Shown one piece after another: positions 32,456-45,745 of a DNA stretch of 64,000 nucleotides. Where the stretch lies: assembly GCA_013400155.1 (NCBI GenBank), contig VXBM01000042.1, positions 2,028,127 through 2,092,126 on the forward strand, read 5' to 3'. Numbering within the stretch: the first letter of the stretch is position 1; each line of letters opens with the position of its first letter. The DNA comes from Helopsaltes ochotensis (taxonomy: Eukaryota > Chordata > Aves > Passeriformes > Locustellidae). A program made the position numbers and the translations under genes. Under the pieces are notes generated by a model. It ran no database searches. It worked only from the letters and a program-made list of their open reading frames with translations, and had not been told where the DNA came from.

Positions 32456-34810
32456 TCATGCACTCCTAGAAATATTTAACTTGTATTTAATTTAATCAGG
32501 GTTTGCTTGTTAATTGTTAATGTTAATTCAGGCTTTTGGCTTCCTGCATGGAGCAGAATGCAGCAGAGGTTTCTGGGGAGGCTGGCCAGCCAGGTCTGTG
32601 GAGCTGTGCAAGGTACAGCAGAGGAAGGCCTTAAACTCTGCAATTACCACTGTCTGTGTCAGCAGTGGGAATTGAACTGTAATACAGGACACTGAAGAAG
32701 CATTGCTTTCCCAACTTGGTCCTTGTCTGTAGAGATTTTCCTTCATCTTCAGTGCCTTGTCTGAGCACCTTCCTCACATGCATGAAGTGACTAATGTCAC
32801 GTGCAAACTAGCAGCTGTCATGTGTCAATCCTTCCTCTCCACTTGCTGCCTTTTTAGGATCCCTTTCAGGAGAAATCCCCATAGGCAAGTGGTGTGTTGG
32901 TCTTCCTGCAGACTTGGCAGCAGAGCCTCTGAGTCTTTTTGTCTCTGTGGAAAGTACAGCACTGTAAGAGCCACCATCTCTAGGGGAGCTAAAGCATTGG
33001 ATGATTCTCATCTCATTTAAATGGCTGTAGATACCTTATAATGCAGTGTTCTTTGGTTACAGCCTACTGATCTCAGATGGATGTTTTGTTTCATTTCACC
33101 AATAAGCTGAGGTGCACCATTTGTCTCAAAGATATTGCAGTCATGACAGCAAGGGGAGCTCTATTTCCACCCTCAGGCAGTATCAAATACAGACTCCAAC
33201 CTTTATTTTCTTTCTGGTTCAAGGGTCAGATCTAGATAAGCTACATGACATAATGAGACAGCTCTCACTCATCTGTGAGGAAAATATTATAGGGGTCATT
33301 GTTAAAGCTGGTCGGTAATGTTTCAGATCTGCCAACTTTGTAAATATCTCTTTTGCATGTTCTAGAGAGCAGTGTCCGTGGCACTGTCTGCTGCCACTCA
33401 TCTACTAATGGTTGGCAGCCATCAATCTTCAACAGTAATCAATAATCAGCATTAACCACTCTCATACTAATTGTAGGATAATCTGTCTGAGGAGATGTTT
33501 ACTGAAAGGCAGACATGCATGGTGACAAAGCCAACCTTATAGGGTGATGATCAGGTGTCTCCAAGTGTTTGGGTAAAGCTTTGAACAGTCTGGCTTTGTC
33601 TGGTGCTTGCCTGGTCACCACTGAGCTTCAAATGGTAGAAAAGCTGTCTTTGGTCAGGCCTAAAACAAGCAGATCTGGTTTATCTGGCCCTGTGGAAACA
33701 ACAAGGTCAGAGGCAGACTTCCTACCCTCCTGTGTTTGTAGGAAGTGTGTAAGTGTTGCCTGATTTTCACTTGGCCACTGCATTTGACCCAACATAAACA
33801 TGCCCATTAACAGGCTTCTGGATTGCAGAAAATTAGATGTGATTTTGGCATGAAGAAAAATGGGGGTTTACATTTTAACCTAAAAGCAATGGATTTACAC
33901 CACTGGAATCCTACTTAAGCCTGGGTTGTATCAGTATATTCAAGCTGTTTCAGCAGCAGCATTTCACAGCAGGCTTTTCTTGTTTGGGGAATAAAAGGCC
34001 ATCTGGAAGCCTTCTCCTTCCCAGGAACTGTACTGCTGAAACATTATTTTTCTGGCATCATTAGATCTCAAAGGCTAATGAGCACTGCATGATTTAAAAG
34101 TGGGGATACTGGTACTTCTATCTGCATAAATGGAAGTGAGTAGAAATAATCAATAAGCATGGACAAGATTTAGTTGTGTTTCTTCTTCCTTTGTTTTACA
34201 GGGCTACCTTGACAGCAAAGATATTAATAGTTCTCTTAAAGTATGCATGAGAAATGTTTCTGGAAAGAAAACTTTCTTAACAGTATTTTTGTCTCAAAAG
34301 GAAATCAACAGATGTAGTAATAGAAGGATGCAGAAGGCTTTGCAAAATGCATGTACTGGAAGCAGATGGTCTGAAGAGAGCAGTGACTGAGCAGGTTTGA
34401 GCTGCATTTGGGTGACCCAGAGAAAGGTCTGAGGCTTTGCTGAAGTAATGGATCATATTCAGATGTACAAATTGATCAAAGCAGCTAATGACAAAATGTC
34501 TTTCTGGTTTTGGGAGTTCTACAGGTGGAGATCCAGAAAGTAAGTTTGGGAATAAACTAGCAGCTCACCCACAGTCTGGATGAGTTCTGGATGAGGGTTC
34601 TGGGCTCTGTTTATGTGAAAAATCTCCCAGAACAGGAGTTACCAATCATGAAAACGGAATCAATGCTTTAGCATTTGACCCAGTGTGTAGAAAACTGCCA
34701 AAGGAGACTCAGTGGGACTGACCACATGTGCTGGGTCAACCTAAGAATTCAAGGCTTTATAAACACTGACACCTTTTCAATTCCTGAAAAACCTCAGAAA
34801 TTATGTAAAT
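32456..34810. other. intergenic with one exon-like segment
   Basis: No recognised gene. At 33224-33314 a 91-base open segment lies between an acceptor-like site (tttctttctggttcaag) and a donor-like GTAATG. In one frame it reads SDLDKLHDIMRQLSLICEEN and on. I cannot assign it; see the findings. Confidence 0.3.
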
Positions 34811-34928
34811 CATAGTATCATAGAATATCCTGAGTTGTTAAGAATCCACAAGGCTCTCTGTGTCCAAGTCCTGGCCCTGTACAGGACAACCCCATGAATC
34901 ACACCATGTGCATGAGAACGTTGTCCAG
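34811..34928 (-). repeat. CR1-like retroposon 3' fragment, reverse orientation
   Basis: Contains tatcatagaatatcctgagt, then tgtgtccaagtcctggccct, gtacaggacaaccccatgaa and tcacaccatgtgcatgagaa. This is the familiar reverse complement of an avian CR1 3' region. It is followed by an A-rich, simple stretch at 34930-34985. Confidence 0.8.
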
Positions 34929-37900
34929 TTAATAATATAATACATAAATACAAGAATAAAAAAAAATATAAAAACAAGAATAAAAGGTGTCACAAACAGG
35001 TGGTTGTCTGAAGGCTTCAGCTGCTTTCAGAAACATGCAGTGCAACCTCACTGCATGGGCTAAACTTCCCTGCTCTCATTTCCTTCACCTTTGGCAGAAC
35101 ATGCTGCGCTGGAAATGGGAGCACCACAGAGAGGAGGAGGGAGCTTGTTCTTTTGGTAAGATATTGCTCTGAACAAGTTACTGGGGAGACTTTTGCAAGA
35201 ATCATGTATGACTTGGCACTGGTTGAGAGTTAAACACACTTTATTTAAAAATCTGAAGACTGATAAAGAGCATTGAGGGATAAATTAAGAGCAACTTTTT
35301 GGACACCTATGCCAATAGGTCAGCATACAGCTTGTATATTTATGAAGATAAATAGGCTTACTGATATGTTTGCCTGACTATTTCTTCAGGCAACTTCAAG
35401 AAAAGTGATTCAAACAACATACTTCCAGCGAAGCATGAAAGCACTGTTGAGTGAAACAGTGCTTTGGTTTTGTTTCATACCACGTTATCTCTTTTAAAAC
35501 TTTATCTGATTTATCAATAGAATCACTTAAATGTTGCAGTGAAAATCATGTCAAGAGCCTGTAGCTAAAGAAAGAAGAATTCAAATAAGGAGAACTGGTG
35601 ATTAGTTTATCATCACTGACAATTTTTTAACTCAGTCTGGCCAAATCTTGAAAGAGTGTGCTGGCAGTCCAACAAGCAAAAATTCATCATGCTGTAGAGA
35701 TGGTCATGTCAAACTGCATTAGTTTATGGTTTCATCATTTATAAATGCACATTTTAATAGGAGAACCCAGTTTTAGAGGAGTCAGGAGAATAAGGAAAAA
35801 TCCTTGAACAACTGGAAAAAATGTTATGGGTGTAGTTATGTATCTGCAGTTTTTCTGTGATACTTCTTATGGTTTTGTTTATTGCTTTTGGTCTCATTTG
35901 ATCTGCTAAAGTTCATCTGTCTCTGGGCCTTCCATGATAAATGTTTTCACTGTGCGTAAATTCACTGGGAAAAAAGTGCTTGTAAAACCAGGTTTTCTGT
36001 TAGTAACAGGCATGGTACAAGTAACAAATGGTATTTTCACACCAAATCTTCTTAGGCCAATAACATTTCAGAATATATTTTGTATGTATTTTTGGTTTTC
36101 CAAATCTTGGGCCACTTAAAGCTGTCACTTGTTTGTTCCTAATGCAAAGTTTAATTAGCAAACTGTTCTTTTACTCTTTTTACTCTTCAGTCTTTCACAT
36201 AGCTAATTAAATTCATAGAACCAGTAAATGCAACTTTTTTTCATTGCAAAGAGTGTAATTCCCAGTCCTTCCTTTAAAGTCAGCTGTCTTTCACCAAGGT
36301 TTTTGAAGGAGGAGCTTGGCTCTTTATTGCCAACAGGTAAGATTCTGTCCTTTTCTTCATAAATATGGCAGCATCTTGCCACTAATGGTGTTGATTTTCA
36401 GGCTCTGAAAACCACTCATAACTGCTTGTGTGAGTTGGTGTCACCCAGATTGAGCCAAACGACCAAGGTGGTCCTTCACACACTACAGCATGAGAACACA
36501 CTGACAATAAAAGAAATCGTGCACTGGTTCCCCATGCCCCGTGTGCTGGTGAGGGCAGCAGGAGGGTTTGTGAGAGCTTTGCCAGCGCTCTGTGTCCCCA
36601 GGCATGCGGCGCCCGTGGCCTGACCTCCCGTGCATGGAGCGCTGGCAGGGGATGACTGCGCATTCAGACCTGGAGGGGCACTAAGAGAGGGCAGATGTGA
36701 TGCAGCTCTGGGAGAGTTTTGGCTCTAAGGGTCTGGATGTGAGCCAGTGAAGAAAACCAGAGAGAAATATCTGTATTCACAAGTATGATGTCAATCCTGA
36801 TACAAATTGCATGCCATTAATATTGTGAGTCTTCCATGCGTTGTCACTGCTGCTGTCCTGCAGTCCTGGAATCCAGCTTGTTTCAGGTGGAGCGTAGTTT
36901 GGTTTGGAAGCAGCTTTGTGATCGTGTTTAGCTGGTCCACTGTGCTCTGGGAGGTCATCCGGAAAGGCTGAGAAAAAGAAACTCTCTCTTCATAGCAAAA
37001 TGATGAGATCAGAATTTTTCTAGCGTGTTTTATGGCTGATTTTATGAAACGAGTCACAGTGGCCATGACCTCTCAAATTCCAGGTGTGGGTCCTTGTGGA
37101 GGATGGGAAGGAGTGCTGGAATTCTTGGAAGGGTCATCATCGGGCAGGCACATCCCTGGGGGAAGTACCACAGGGTGTGGGGCAGGCAGGGAGAGGTATC
37201 TGTGGCACGACTTCTTCCATCTGGGGTAGGGCACCTGAAGCAAAGAGGGAAGGATGCCAAGGAGGCTCAGAGCACAAGCTTTGAGAATGGGAATGGTCCT
37301 GGCTTAGGTGAGGATCACACAGGGAGGAGTTGGGACAAGTATCATGAGAGATGAGTGAAACTGAAGCATTGCCCAAAGCTGAGCAGCAAGAGACGCTGAA
37401 GCAAAACAGAAGCGAAGCAGCCCTGCAGAGATGCAAAGGAGAGTGCTGGAGCCTCCAAGGGGCCTTGTGGGGTTGTGGGGCACTGCCCTGGCTCTGAACG
37501 CCGAAGGATCAGATGTTCTTGTCACTGGTGCCCTCTGCTGCTGCTCGACTGCGTTAATGTTCTTTAGAAACATTTCTTGTTCTTTGCCAACACTTTTAAT
37601 ATTTACCGACTGGTAAACAGAGTGCTCTGGCATCTCACTATGAGATTTCTAAGAGAGTATGTGTAAACATGGAGATAAGATTTTCCTCTTTGGTCCAGTT
37701 TTACTTCTGAGAGCACTGAGATCCCACTTCTTTACATCTCAGCAATTTGTGCAGTATTTCCTAGTGATCCCTGCTGGTCTGCTTTCATTAGGAATCAGTA
37801 CTGAGCTCAGATTCAGATTTCCCAGGAGCTTATGTTTTCACCTGGACATGTCTGACATTCCCCTGGTACAGTGATTTTTCTAGTTCTAATCATACAGTCA

Positions 37901-40900
37901 TGGCTTTACATGACTGATTGCTATTGACTTCGTCCCTCACTCAGTGGTTATCAGTATAAAAACAGAGTCATTTTGTTGAGACACCATTCCTGTGCCTTGA
38001 GTGGGTATAGCATTTTTTTCTTGATGAATAGTCAACAGGTTCCATTATCTGAGATCATAAAACATGTTGATGATGTTTGCTGAAGTTGTCCCAGCACTTC
38101 ATCCAGCTACAACCACATAGAAGTCTCTCTTCCTTTCTCAGTCACAGCAGAAACACCAGAATAGCAGTTTCTGGAGCGAGGTGGTACAAGAGACCCCCGT
38201 GATGGTAAAGGCAGTCCCACAGCAGCAGTGTGGCCCTGAGGTATCAGTGTGGGTCCCTTGGGGCTGTCACAAGCTCTGTGACTGCAGCAGTGCTCTCAGG
38301 CACATCGTGTCACCAACCAGTCAGCTCTGTCTCTACCTGCATCTCCAGAATTTTGCAATTGAAATCTTCTGCCCCTCTCTTTGTGCATCTTTTGATAGCA
38401 ACAAGTGCACAAGCTTAGTGTGTGTGGTGGCAGAAACAAGGGATTACAGGAAACATCAAGTTTAAATTTGCTCATTTTATAAAGTCTGTGTTTGTGCAGA
38501 CCCCTTGCAAAAAGAATAGTCAGAACAAACCAGGGAGAGAAAGGTCAATTATCTCTAAAAGCAGAGATGGAAACCTCAGAAAAGGAATATTCATTGTCTA
38601 ACTCCACAGCAGAATGATTTTCAGCTTGTTATCAATGGGCTTTCTCTATACTTATTTGACTTTCATAATCATATCAGAACTGGATCATAGCTTTTCCTTT
38701 CCCAGGAGCCTGCCAGGCCAAGGTTGAAGAGAGGTCTTTTTAAAGATGATGAAGGCATTGTTGGATAATTCTTCTCTTGTTCATTCCCATGTTAATCCAA
38801 AGTGTTTCTCCTGAATTGAATTTTTGCATATTTGTACCAGTGTCTTGGTGTAAAGAGTCCCTTCTCATACAGAGATTTTCTTTGATTTATTACCTGGTGT
38901 CTGCGTTTGTCATTTCTTGAGCTGGGATCCCAGACAAGAAGCTACAAGAGGATCCTTCAAGGTAGACAGGGGAATGAGACTTAACTTTGGAGCATTCCTG
39001 CTGCTAAGTCCATCCTTGAGTAGGGAAATCACTGTGTAGCTGTAATTCCGTGCATGAAGTGTTTCGTGGTAGTGGCTGCTGCGTGTGCATCCCAAGGAGC
39101 TGAACAGCAGTGGAGAGAGGATAATCCCTTCAGCCATATCTACCATATGGTTTTGGAGTTAGACCCTGATCTTCCATGAGCTTCTGGCAACGTTTGAGAC
39201 TCTGGCAATCTCCCTCAAGTCCAGGTGTTGGAAAGAAGTGATCTTTTTTTCTCCCAGAAACACAAGTGGGAAGGGATGGTTTATGAATTTGAGGAATAAA
39301 TACGAGCCCAGCTGCTTTCAGGGAGACTGGATGGTATAGTAATGCTGCCATTAACTGTCTTTAATAAGGATGGAAAACCCCAGGCTGATGGATCTCTGCA
39401 CATCCCTGATTCATTGCCTATGAAAATTCCAGCACGGCTAGCACTAGCCAGGAGAGGGCACTGGGATCTCAAAACACTTAGCCTGAACACTTTACACAGT
39501 TGCTGGTGGGATTAACAGCAACAGGATATCCTCTCTCCTGAATTTTCCTATTCTGATCAGCCAAGCAACAGAAAAACGTTCATTTCTCATAATAAGATTG
39601 TACCAGTTAATGAGTATTCACCCAATCTTGGTTTTGTTTGGTTTGGTTTAATTTGGTTTGGCTTTCTTTGCTTTGTTTTTGGGAGTGTGAGGGTATTTGT
39701 TTTGTTTTGTTTTGTTTTGAGTTGGTGGCTGATTTTTGGGGATTGGGTTTTTTTGCCATAGAGCACCAGCCTTTCAATGGCCTGTTACTAATGGCACTAT
39801 TTCCAGACCCTGTTCCACACTATTTCTCTTCTGGCAAGGAGAACACATCCACTAACTATAAACAACCTTTGCAGCCATACTGCAAGGATTTTGGTTTTGT
39901 TCACTTTTAAATAGCACTTTTAATGTTAATATATTAGTACATGACCTTTGGGAATAAAAATAGGCAATTTTCTTTGTTGAAACGTAATTGTGATAACAAA
40001 CGGTTTGGGTTTTGGGGAGTTTGGGTGTATATGTGTGTGTGTGTCACTGAGTGTTGGTTTGGGGATTTTTTTTAAGAATTTCTCAGTGGATTTGGATGAA
40101 AACTGGGCTAAAAACCAGTATTTATTTCCTGAGGAAGAGATAAAATTATGTCCCCCCACTTCATCAACTCTGTCATTATCTGAATAACTTCCTAAATTGT
40201 ACAGCAACACACAGCTGGAAATGTATGTGGAAGTGCAAGAAGAGCCAGCCACCAACTCTGGCCCAGGCCAATGTTCCACCTGTGCCAAAGACTGTCTGGC
40301 AGTAGCTGGGAATGCACGAGATGTGAATGTGTGTGGCACACACTTCTGTTTGCTTGCAACATACTCTGTATTGACAGTCAGAGAGTTAAAAAGGTGGCAT
40401 TTGGGAGAGAGGACAAGGCTTTCCTCACCCCTCCAGGTACATGGAGACAAGGAGGAGACTGAGTGAGGGACTGTGGCAAGAATTTCAGCTGTGTAACTCT
40501 TGATGGTATTAACTGGTTCCTTCATGAGATTAAGGGTGTCATTCTTAGGTTGGACAGGAGACAGAGTTGCTTTGCATTAGATGGCAGCACTGAGAATTGG
40601 CCTAAAGGAGAAATTGCAGTCTGACATGTGCGTTTTAGGAGCAGACTGTAACATGGAAAAGAAGTCTGGATCTCAGGTGTTAAAATACCTGAGCCGACAT
40701 CCAACTTCTTGGACCACAAAATTATCAATCTCTTGGTACAATCACTCTGTCAAGGAGTGTATGACTTTCAGCACAAGCTCTAAATGAACATCACTCAGGT
40801 TTGTCCAAATTTCTGTCGCCGATCTGCAGGTTGTGCATATCCCAGTGCTGCAGGCTCAGGTGTCTCAGAGAGGGTCCATATGCCCTCCCTCCACTGGTGC

Positions 40901-43900
40901 AATCACGTTGCACCTGGCCATTTGTTGTACAGCACATTGCTCTCACTGAGGGAAATAATGTGCCTGGCCAGAGACCTGGAAAGAAAGAGGATCCATAGTG
41001 CACCTGAGGAAGCAACACTCTTGTAGCACCGCGCCCGCTCCAGCACAAAACTTGCTTAGCAGCCATGTGGAAAAACCACTTTGTTTATCCGTGACAGTGT
41101 GAACTCCTCCCTAGACTTGGGATAAGCCAGCCAGTAGTAGAAAAGTAGCAGAGGAATATCCCCTTGATTGTGGAGCCTGTTATTTAATTTTTTGGGGCTA
41201 TAAGAGAAGGCTCGTATATTTTTTTTCTCTTGGAGGGTTGAGAGGAAAAAGGAGAGACATGAGAGAAACATAGAAAGAAAGGAATTAATGTTACCTTTTT
41301 GATTTTCCCCCCAAATTTACTTAACCCAGCCCACAGACATGGGGAATTAATCATATTATCACACCACTAGAGTGAGATTATATATACATGATTCCAGTAG
41401 ATTCGAATTTCCTTATATATCAATAAAAAATTAAATTTTAAAAAAATGGCTGAAGCAAGTAGTTTAGAATCTTTATAAATTGGTATTCAATGGCTATGCA
41501 TTATCCAGCTAGCTGTGTTTATTTTTATAAATATATGCTTTGTCTCATTCAAATTTGTTTCAACTGCTCTTTATATTAGCCAAGCTGTATCTCTCCCCTT
41601 AGGGGCAGAAGGAGAAGCGCCTCAGAAGTGCCTCCCTGATCTTTGTACATCCCTTTCTTTCCAGTAGCACAGCATGTGTTTCCATGGAATGAAATGGGAC
41701 CCCGTGCCAGGGCACCTACCGGAATCTCTCCCTCCCTCTTCCTCCTCTGCAGGCCACAGTCCCCGCAGGGTCTCAGAACCGGGGTCACAGCCCCGCTTCC
41801 AGAGGCTGCTGCTCACAGGCTGTGCCCTCGTCCTCCTTTATTCTGCCACCTATTTTCTTTTAACCCTGTGTACCTGCTACCCCCAGATAGGTCTTGTTTA
41901 CTGCCCAGGTTTTTGTGCTGAGGCTTCCTGCTAGCAGCACTTGGAGACCTCTGCATCTGACCTGTCTCCTATGGGGAATGACAGCAGATCCATGCTGCTT
42001 GGAGCTAGTTTTCTGGGCTCATATTTTGCTTAGAGTCTTCTCTTTTCTTGGCCTCCAAGTACACAGTCTGTGATACATTCAAAGTTCAGGACCTGCTTTT
42101 AGGGATTGGACTGACGATTTTCTGCCTCAATAGCTTTTTTCCCCCCAGGCAGCAGTCTGCAAATGATATTCAAATGGACCCATGGAAAGAGAATTACTCT
42201 GCCTCTAGGACAGATACAAACCCCTCATAAAGATGAATTCAGTATTTAGGCTAGGGAAATCTGTTTGTTTCATAAGAAGAGGGTGACAATGTTAGATTTT
42301 TTTCTTTCTTTCTCAATTTTTCCTTTTTAAAGGCTGAAACATTTCTAGGCAGGCCTTTGCATCTCATGATCTATCAGTACTCCCAGGTAGGTAGGTATAC
42401 CTGGATCAAATAATAAATAATAATCCATCCTTAATAGCTCTTAGTCCAATGAGTCAATGTACCTTACATGAAAAGTGCAATGAAAAAGGTCATGGAACAC
42501 TGCAAAGAGGTCATGGAAGTTCATTTGCAGCGAAACCTAGTTACAAAGTCTGATTTTGGAACCTTTTAGGTGATGCCTGGATTATCTGAGTTCATTAAGA
42601 AACTTTTAACCAACATATTTGCACTGATAAATCAAATATCCTTCTTGCCAAGTCCTTATGAAATATTGGATAAGCTGTGCAATGCTTGTTTTGCTTTTAG
42701 CAGCTGTGCCATCTGAGTTGTTGAATACTCAGAGAATGTATTGTAAAGTATCACATGTGGATCACTCTGCATGTTTTGCCATAGCACTCCTGGGAGATTT
42801 ACTTCAATTAATAACTTTACCTGAAAGTCGAAGAGAAAGAAGGAAGAGGTACCTAACCAGATTTTTTTTCTGACAATTTCTCATTGAAATATCATATACT
42901 TCACATCTCTTAAGTGAGAAATCATAGTTAATGTTCTCCTCTTTCACTATTCCAAAGAAATGAAAAAGCATAGGGGACCTCTTTCATGTTTATGAGGGAG
43001 AATGCATTAGGCATCACCATTTTCAGAGGAGGTGATATGTGTAGCAGAAGGTGATGGTTGCAGGGGGAAAAGAGCCACTTTCACATTTGGGAGGGAGACA
43101 GGGATGACACCTGAAGCAGGAGAGCCTTTACATGAGCCCTCTTTACCCAGTGATCCCATGCACAAAACCTGTAGTGAGGGAGGATGGGAAGAGCTTGGTG
43201 CATGCTTTGGAATGGGGCAACAGAATCAATCCTGGAATCCAGACTGCTGCCATGGAAGAGGATGTCCACCATGGGTCCTGAACCAATCACTATTAAACAT
43301 TAAATGGAACTCAAATGCAATGATTGGCTTAGAAAAATCTCACTGCACTGTGAAGTAGTCACATATTTTGTTTTAATCAAGTGAACTTTGCCTTTGGCTC
43401 ATATCTTTTATGCTAACTTTCAAGCCAGTGCTGCTTGTGTCCCACCAGGAAAACAGAACCAGTTATCTGCTACCCAGATACTGCTTCTGAGTTCATGCAA
43501 GTTCTGAGTTCTTATTCCTTGCGGGATGCAGGCAACAAATGATGCAATGGCTCAACATGCCCTGCCAGAGCATTTCATGGCTGATTTTCACTGTGAAGAA
43601 CAGATAGTTGAAGGCATTCTAGAAACTCCCCATTGACCCCGCAATTTCTTCTTCTCCCTCTGTCACCATGTAGCTGCTGCAGGCCCTCACAAAGGGATGG
43701 ACGGGGTCTTTGGCCCAGCATTGGCTGTGCCACTGTGTTGGGATCACTTCTTGGGGTGGTTGTGTTTCTTTGATTTCCTCCTTTATCTTCTCAAGCCACT
43801 CTGCTACCTCTGTGCTTCTGTCTCTGGCAGGACTGAAAGGCATGATGAAGGCATGCATTTTAGCATTTGGTGTCATCATCAGTTACTGCTTTTTTGTGTG

Positions 43901-45151
43901 TTTTAAATGCTTGATTTATCAGCTGTTTCCCTTATGACTGTAGTTATTTGAGATCATGAAGTGTTAACAAAGGCTTTGTTACTTGATGATTACTGAAGTC
44001 TTCTTGAATTTTAAATTATTTGGTGATTTTTTTTCTGTTATCATTTTTCTTTATGATATGCACTGTTTTCAGAGCATACAGACTACCAGCAAATTATATG
44101 CTTCCATGATTTTTTGTGATGATGATAAGCAATTTTCTAAGGTTGTAAATTGCCTCTAGTTAAGGCCCTAGCCCGAGTTTGAGCAGGTCTGGGGTCAAAT
44201 CTTGTTTGTCCTGCAGATTTCCTGCTCAGCCTTTGGAAAGGCACGGTGGGCACTCTGCCCCACGATGACGCTGTTACAACTGGGGACAGCTGATAACGTT
44301 GCCCCTTTGCTTCTTTATCTTCCAGAGCACAGACCTTTTGGATGACCTGCTGTACACCGCAGTGGCTCTGCAGCTGGTCAGGAGAAGCTCAACTGCTCAT
44401 GCAGGTAGCTGAGAGCAGCACTCTCAGGAAATCTGCTAAGCTCAGGCACCCTCTTTGAAACTGGCAGCCTTCACTTCTGTGCCTCTTTTTACCATGTATA
44501 GCACCTGACTAACTTTTCCCATTTCCTGACTATTGTTTTTTTCCTGACTTGGAGAAGTGCATGTTCTTTCTTTATGCTGACCACAGTCTAGAACTAAGCA
44601 CCTTTACTGAGAGATGATGGGCTATTGCAGCAACATAGTGATTTACTGTTGGTGGAGTCGTAGCACAGGTCAAGGAAGGGCTGTTATCAGCTTCATTTCC
44701 TTGCCCTTCTGATTATTCCAAAGCAGTTTGCCATGTATTGCGAATGACTGATGAACTTCATTGACTTCATCCTTTTTTCAGCTGAGTGATGTTTTGGGTC
44801 TAGTGAGTTCATACATAAATATTTAACCAAGTTTTTTGATCTAGCTGGTCAAATGTAATTTCTGTGATCTGAAAACAAATTATGTGGTTTGTATCTTATC
44901 TCTAGTACAACGTGTAGCATTTTACAAATATGGGTTACACAAATTGTTGAATACTGAAGATATCACTGAACCTTAATACTTGCTGACCACGGCAGATCCC
45001 TTGTCAAATTGCTGCCAGAAATAAGGCAGAGGTTGATATTGTATTTTCTACATGGCACTAAGGAAAGTTTTGTCTGAAAGTAGTAAAAGTTTAGTTTCTA
45101 TTCGCAGCAGAACAGGCAAGGTGATTTCCATAGGCTACTCTGCCACCTTGC
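34929..45151. other. long intergenic stretch, no recognised gene
   Basis: Ten kilobases without a gene I can name. It holds T/G-rich simple repeats (tttggtttgg near 39640 and (TTTTG)n at about 39697-39720), an AT-rich low-complexity patch near 41380-41450, and several exon-like open segments on the plus strand at 35098-35155, 36402-36548, 38142-38204 and 44326-44404. It also holds a 199-codon minus-strand frame at 39926-40525 and a charged minus-strand frame at 43619-43879. These are listed as findings and not called as genes. Confidence 0.35.
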
Positions 45152-45745
45152 TGTCCTGGTTTCGGATGGGTAGAGTTAATTTTCTGCACAGTGGCTGGTA
45201 TGGGACCATGTTTTAGATTTGTGCTGGGAACAGTGTTAATAATTCAGTCATGTTTTAGTGATTGTTGACCAGTGCTTGCACAACCTCAGGGTCTTTTCTA
45301 ATGCTCCTACCACCCAGTCAGCAAATAGGTTGGGGTAGCACAAGAAGTTGTGAGGAGACACAGCTGGGACAGCTGGTCCCAAGTGTTCAAAGAGATATTT
45401 AATACCATATGGCAGCATGGTCAATGCATAAACTAGAGGGAAATAGGCTGGGGGCCACTGCTCAGCAGTGACTGGGCATCAGTTGGTTGGTAGTGAGCAA
45501 TTGTTTTTAGTTTCCATTACTTGTCTTTCTTGAGTTTCATTTTTATAATTTCCTCTTCAATCATCATCATCGTCATCATCATTATTTATTTCAATTATTA
45601 GAATGTTCTTAAGTCAACCCATGAGCTTTCTGACTTGTAACGTTCCTGTTCTCTTCCCCTCTACCCTGCTGGAGAGGGAGAGTGAGTAAGCAGCTGTGTG
45701 GTGCTCAGTTGTCAGCTGGGGTGTTATGGGTTGAAAACCATCTCA
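45152..45745 (+). mobile_element. solo LTR of an avian endogenous retrovirus
   Basis: Begins TGTCCTGGTTTCGG and follows a widespread avian LTR pattern: agagttaattttctgcacag, then cacaagaagttgtgaggaga and cacagctgggacagctg, then a TATA-like gcataaact. An ATC-rich simple segment comes next (tcatcatcatcgtcatcatc), then cccatgagctttctgac, and a 3' part with gtgagtaagcagctgtgtgg and gtcagctggggtg. The right boundary is eroded. No internal retroviral genes were seen nearby, so it is a solitary, degenerate LTR of about 0.6 kb, probably ERVL- or ERVK-like. Confidence 0.8.

Noticed and set aside
41380..41450. AT-rich patch as an origin or matrix-attachment site
   Set aside because: Only low-complexity composition supports it; no specific motif is visible.
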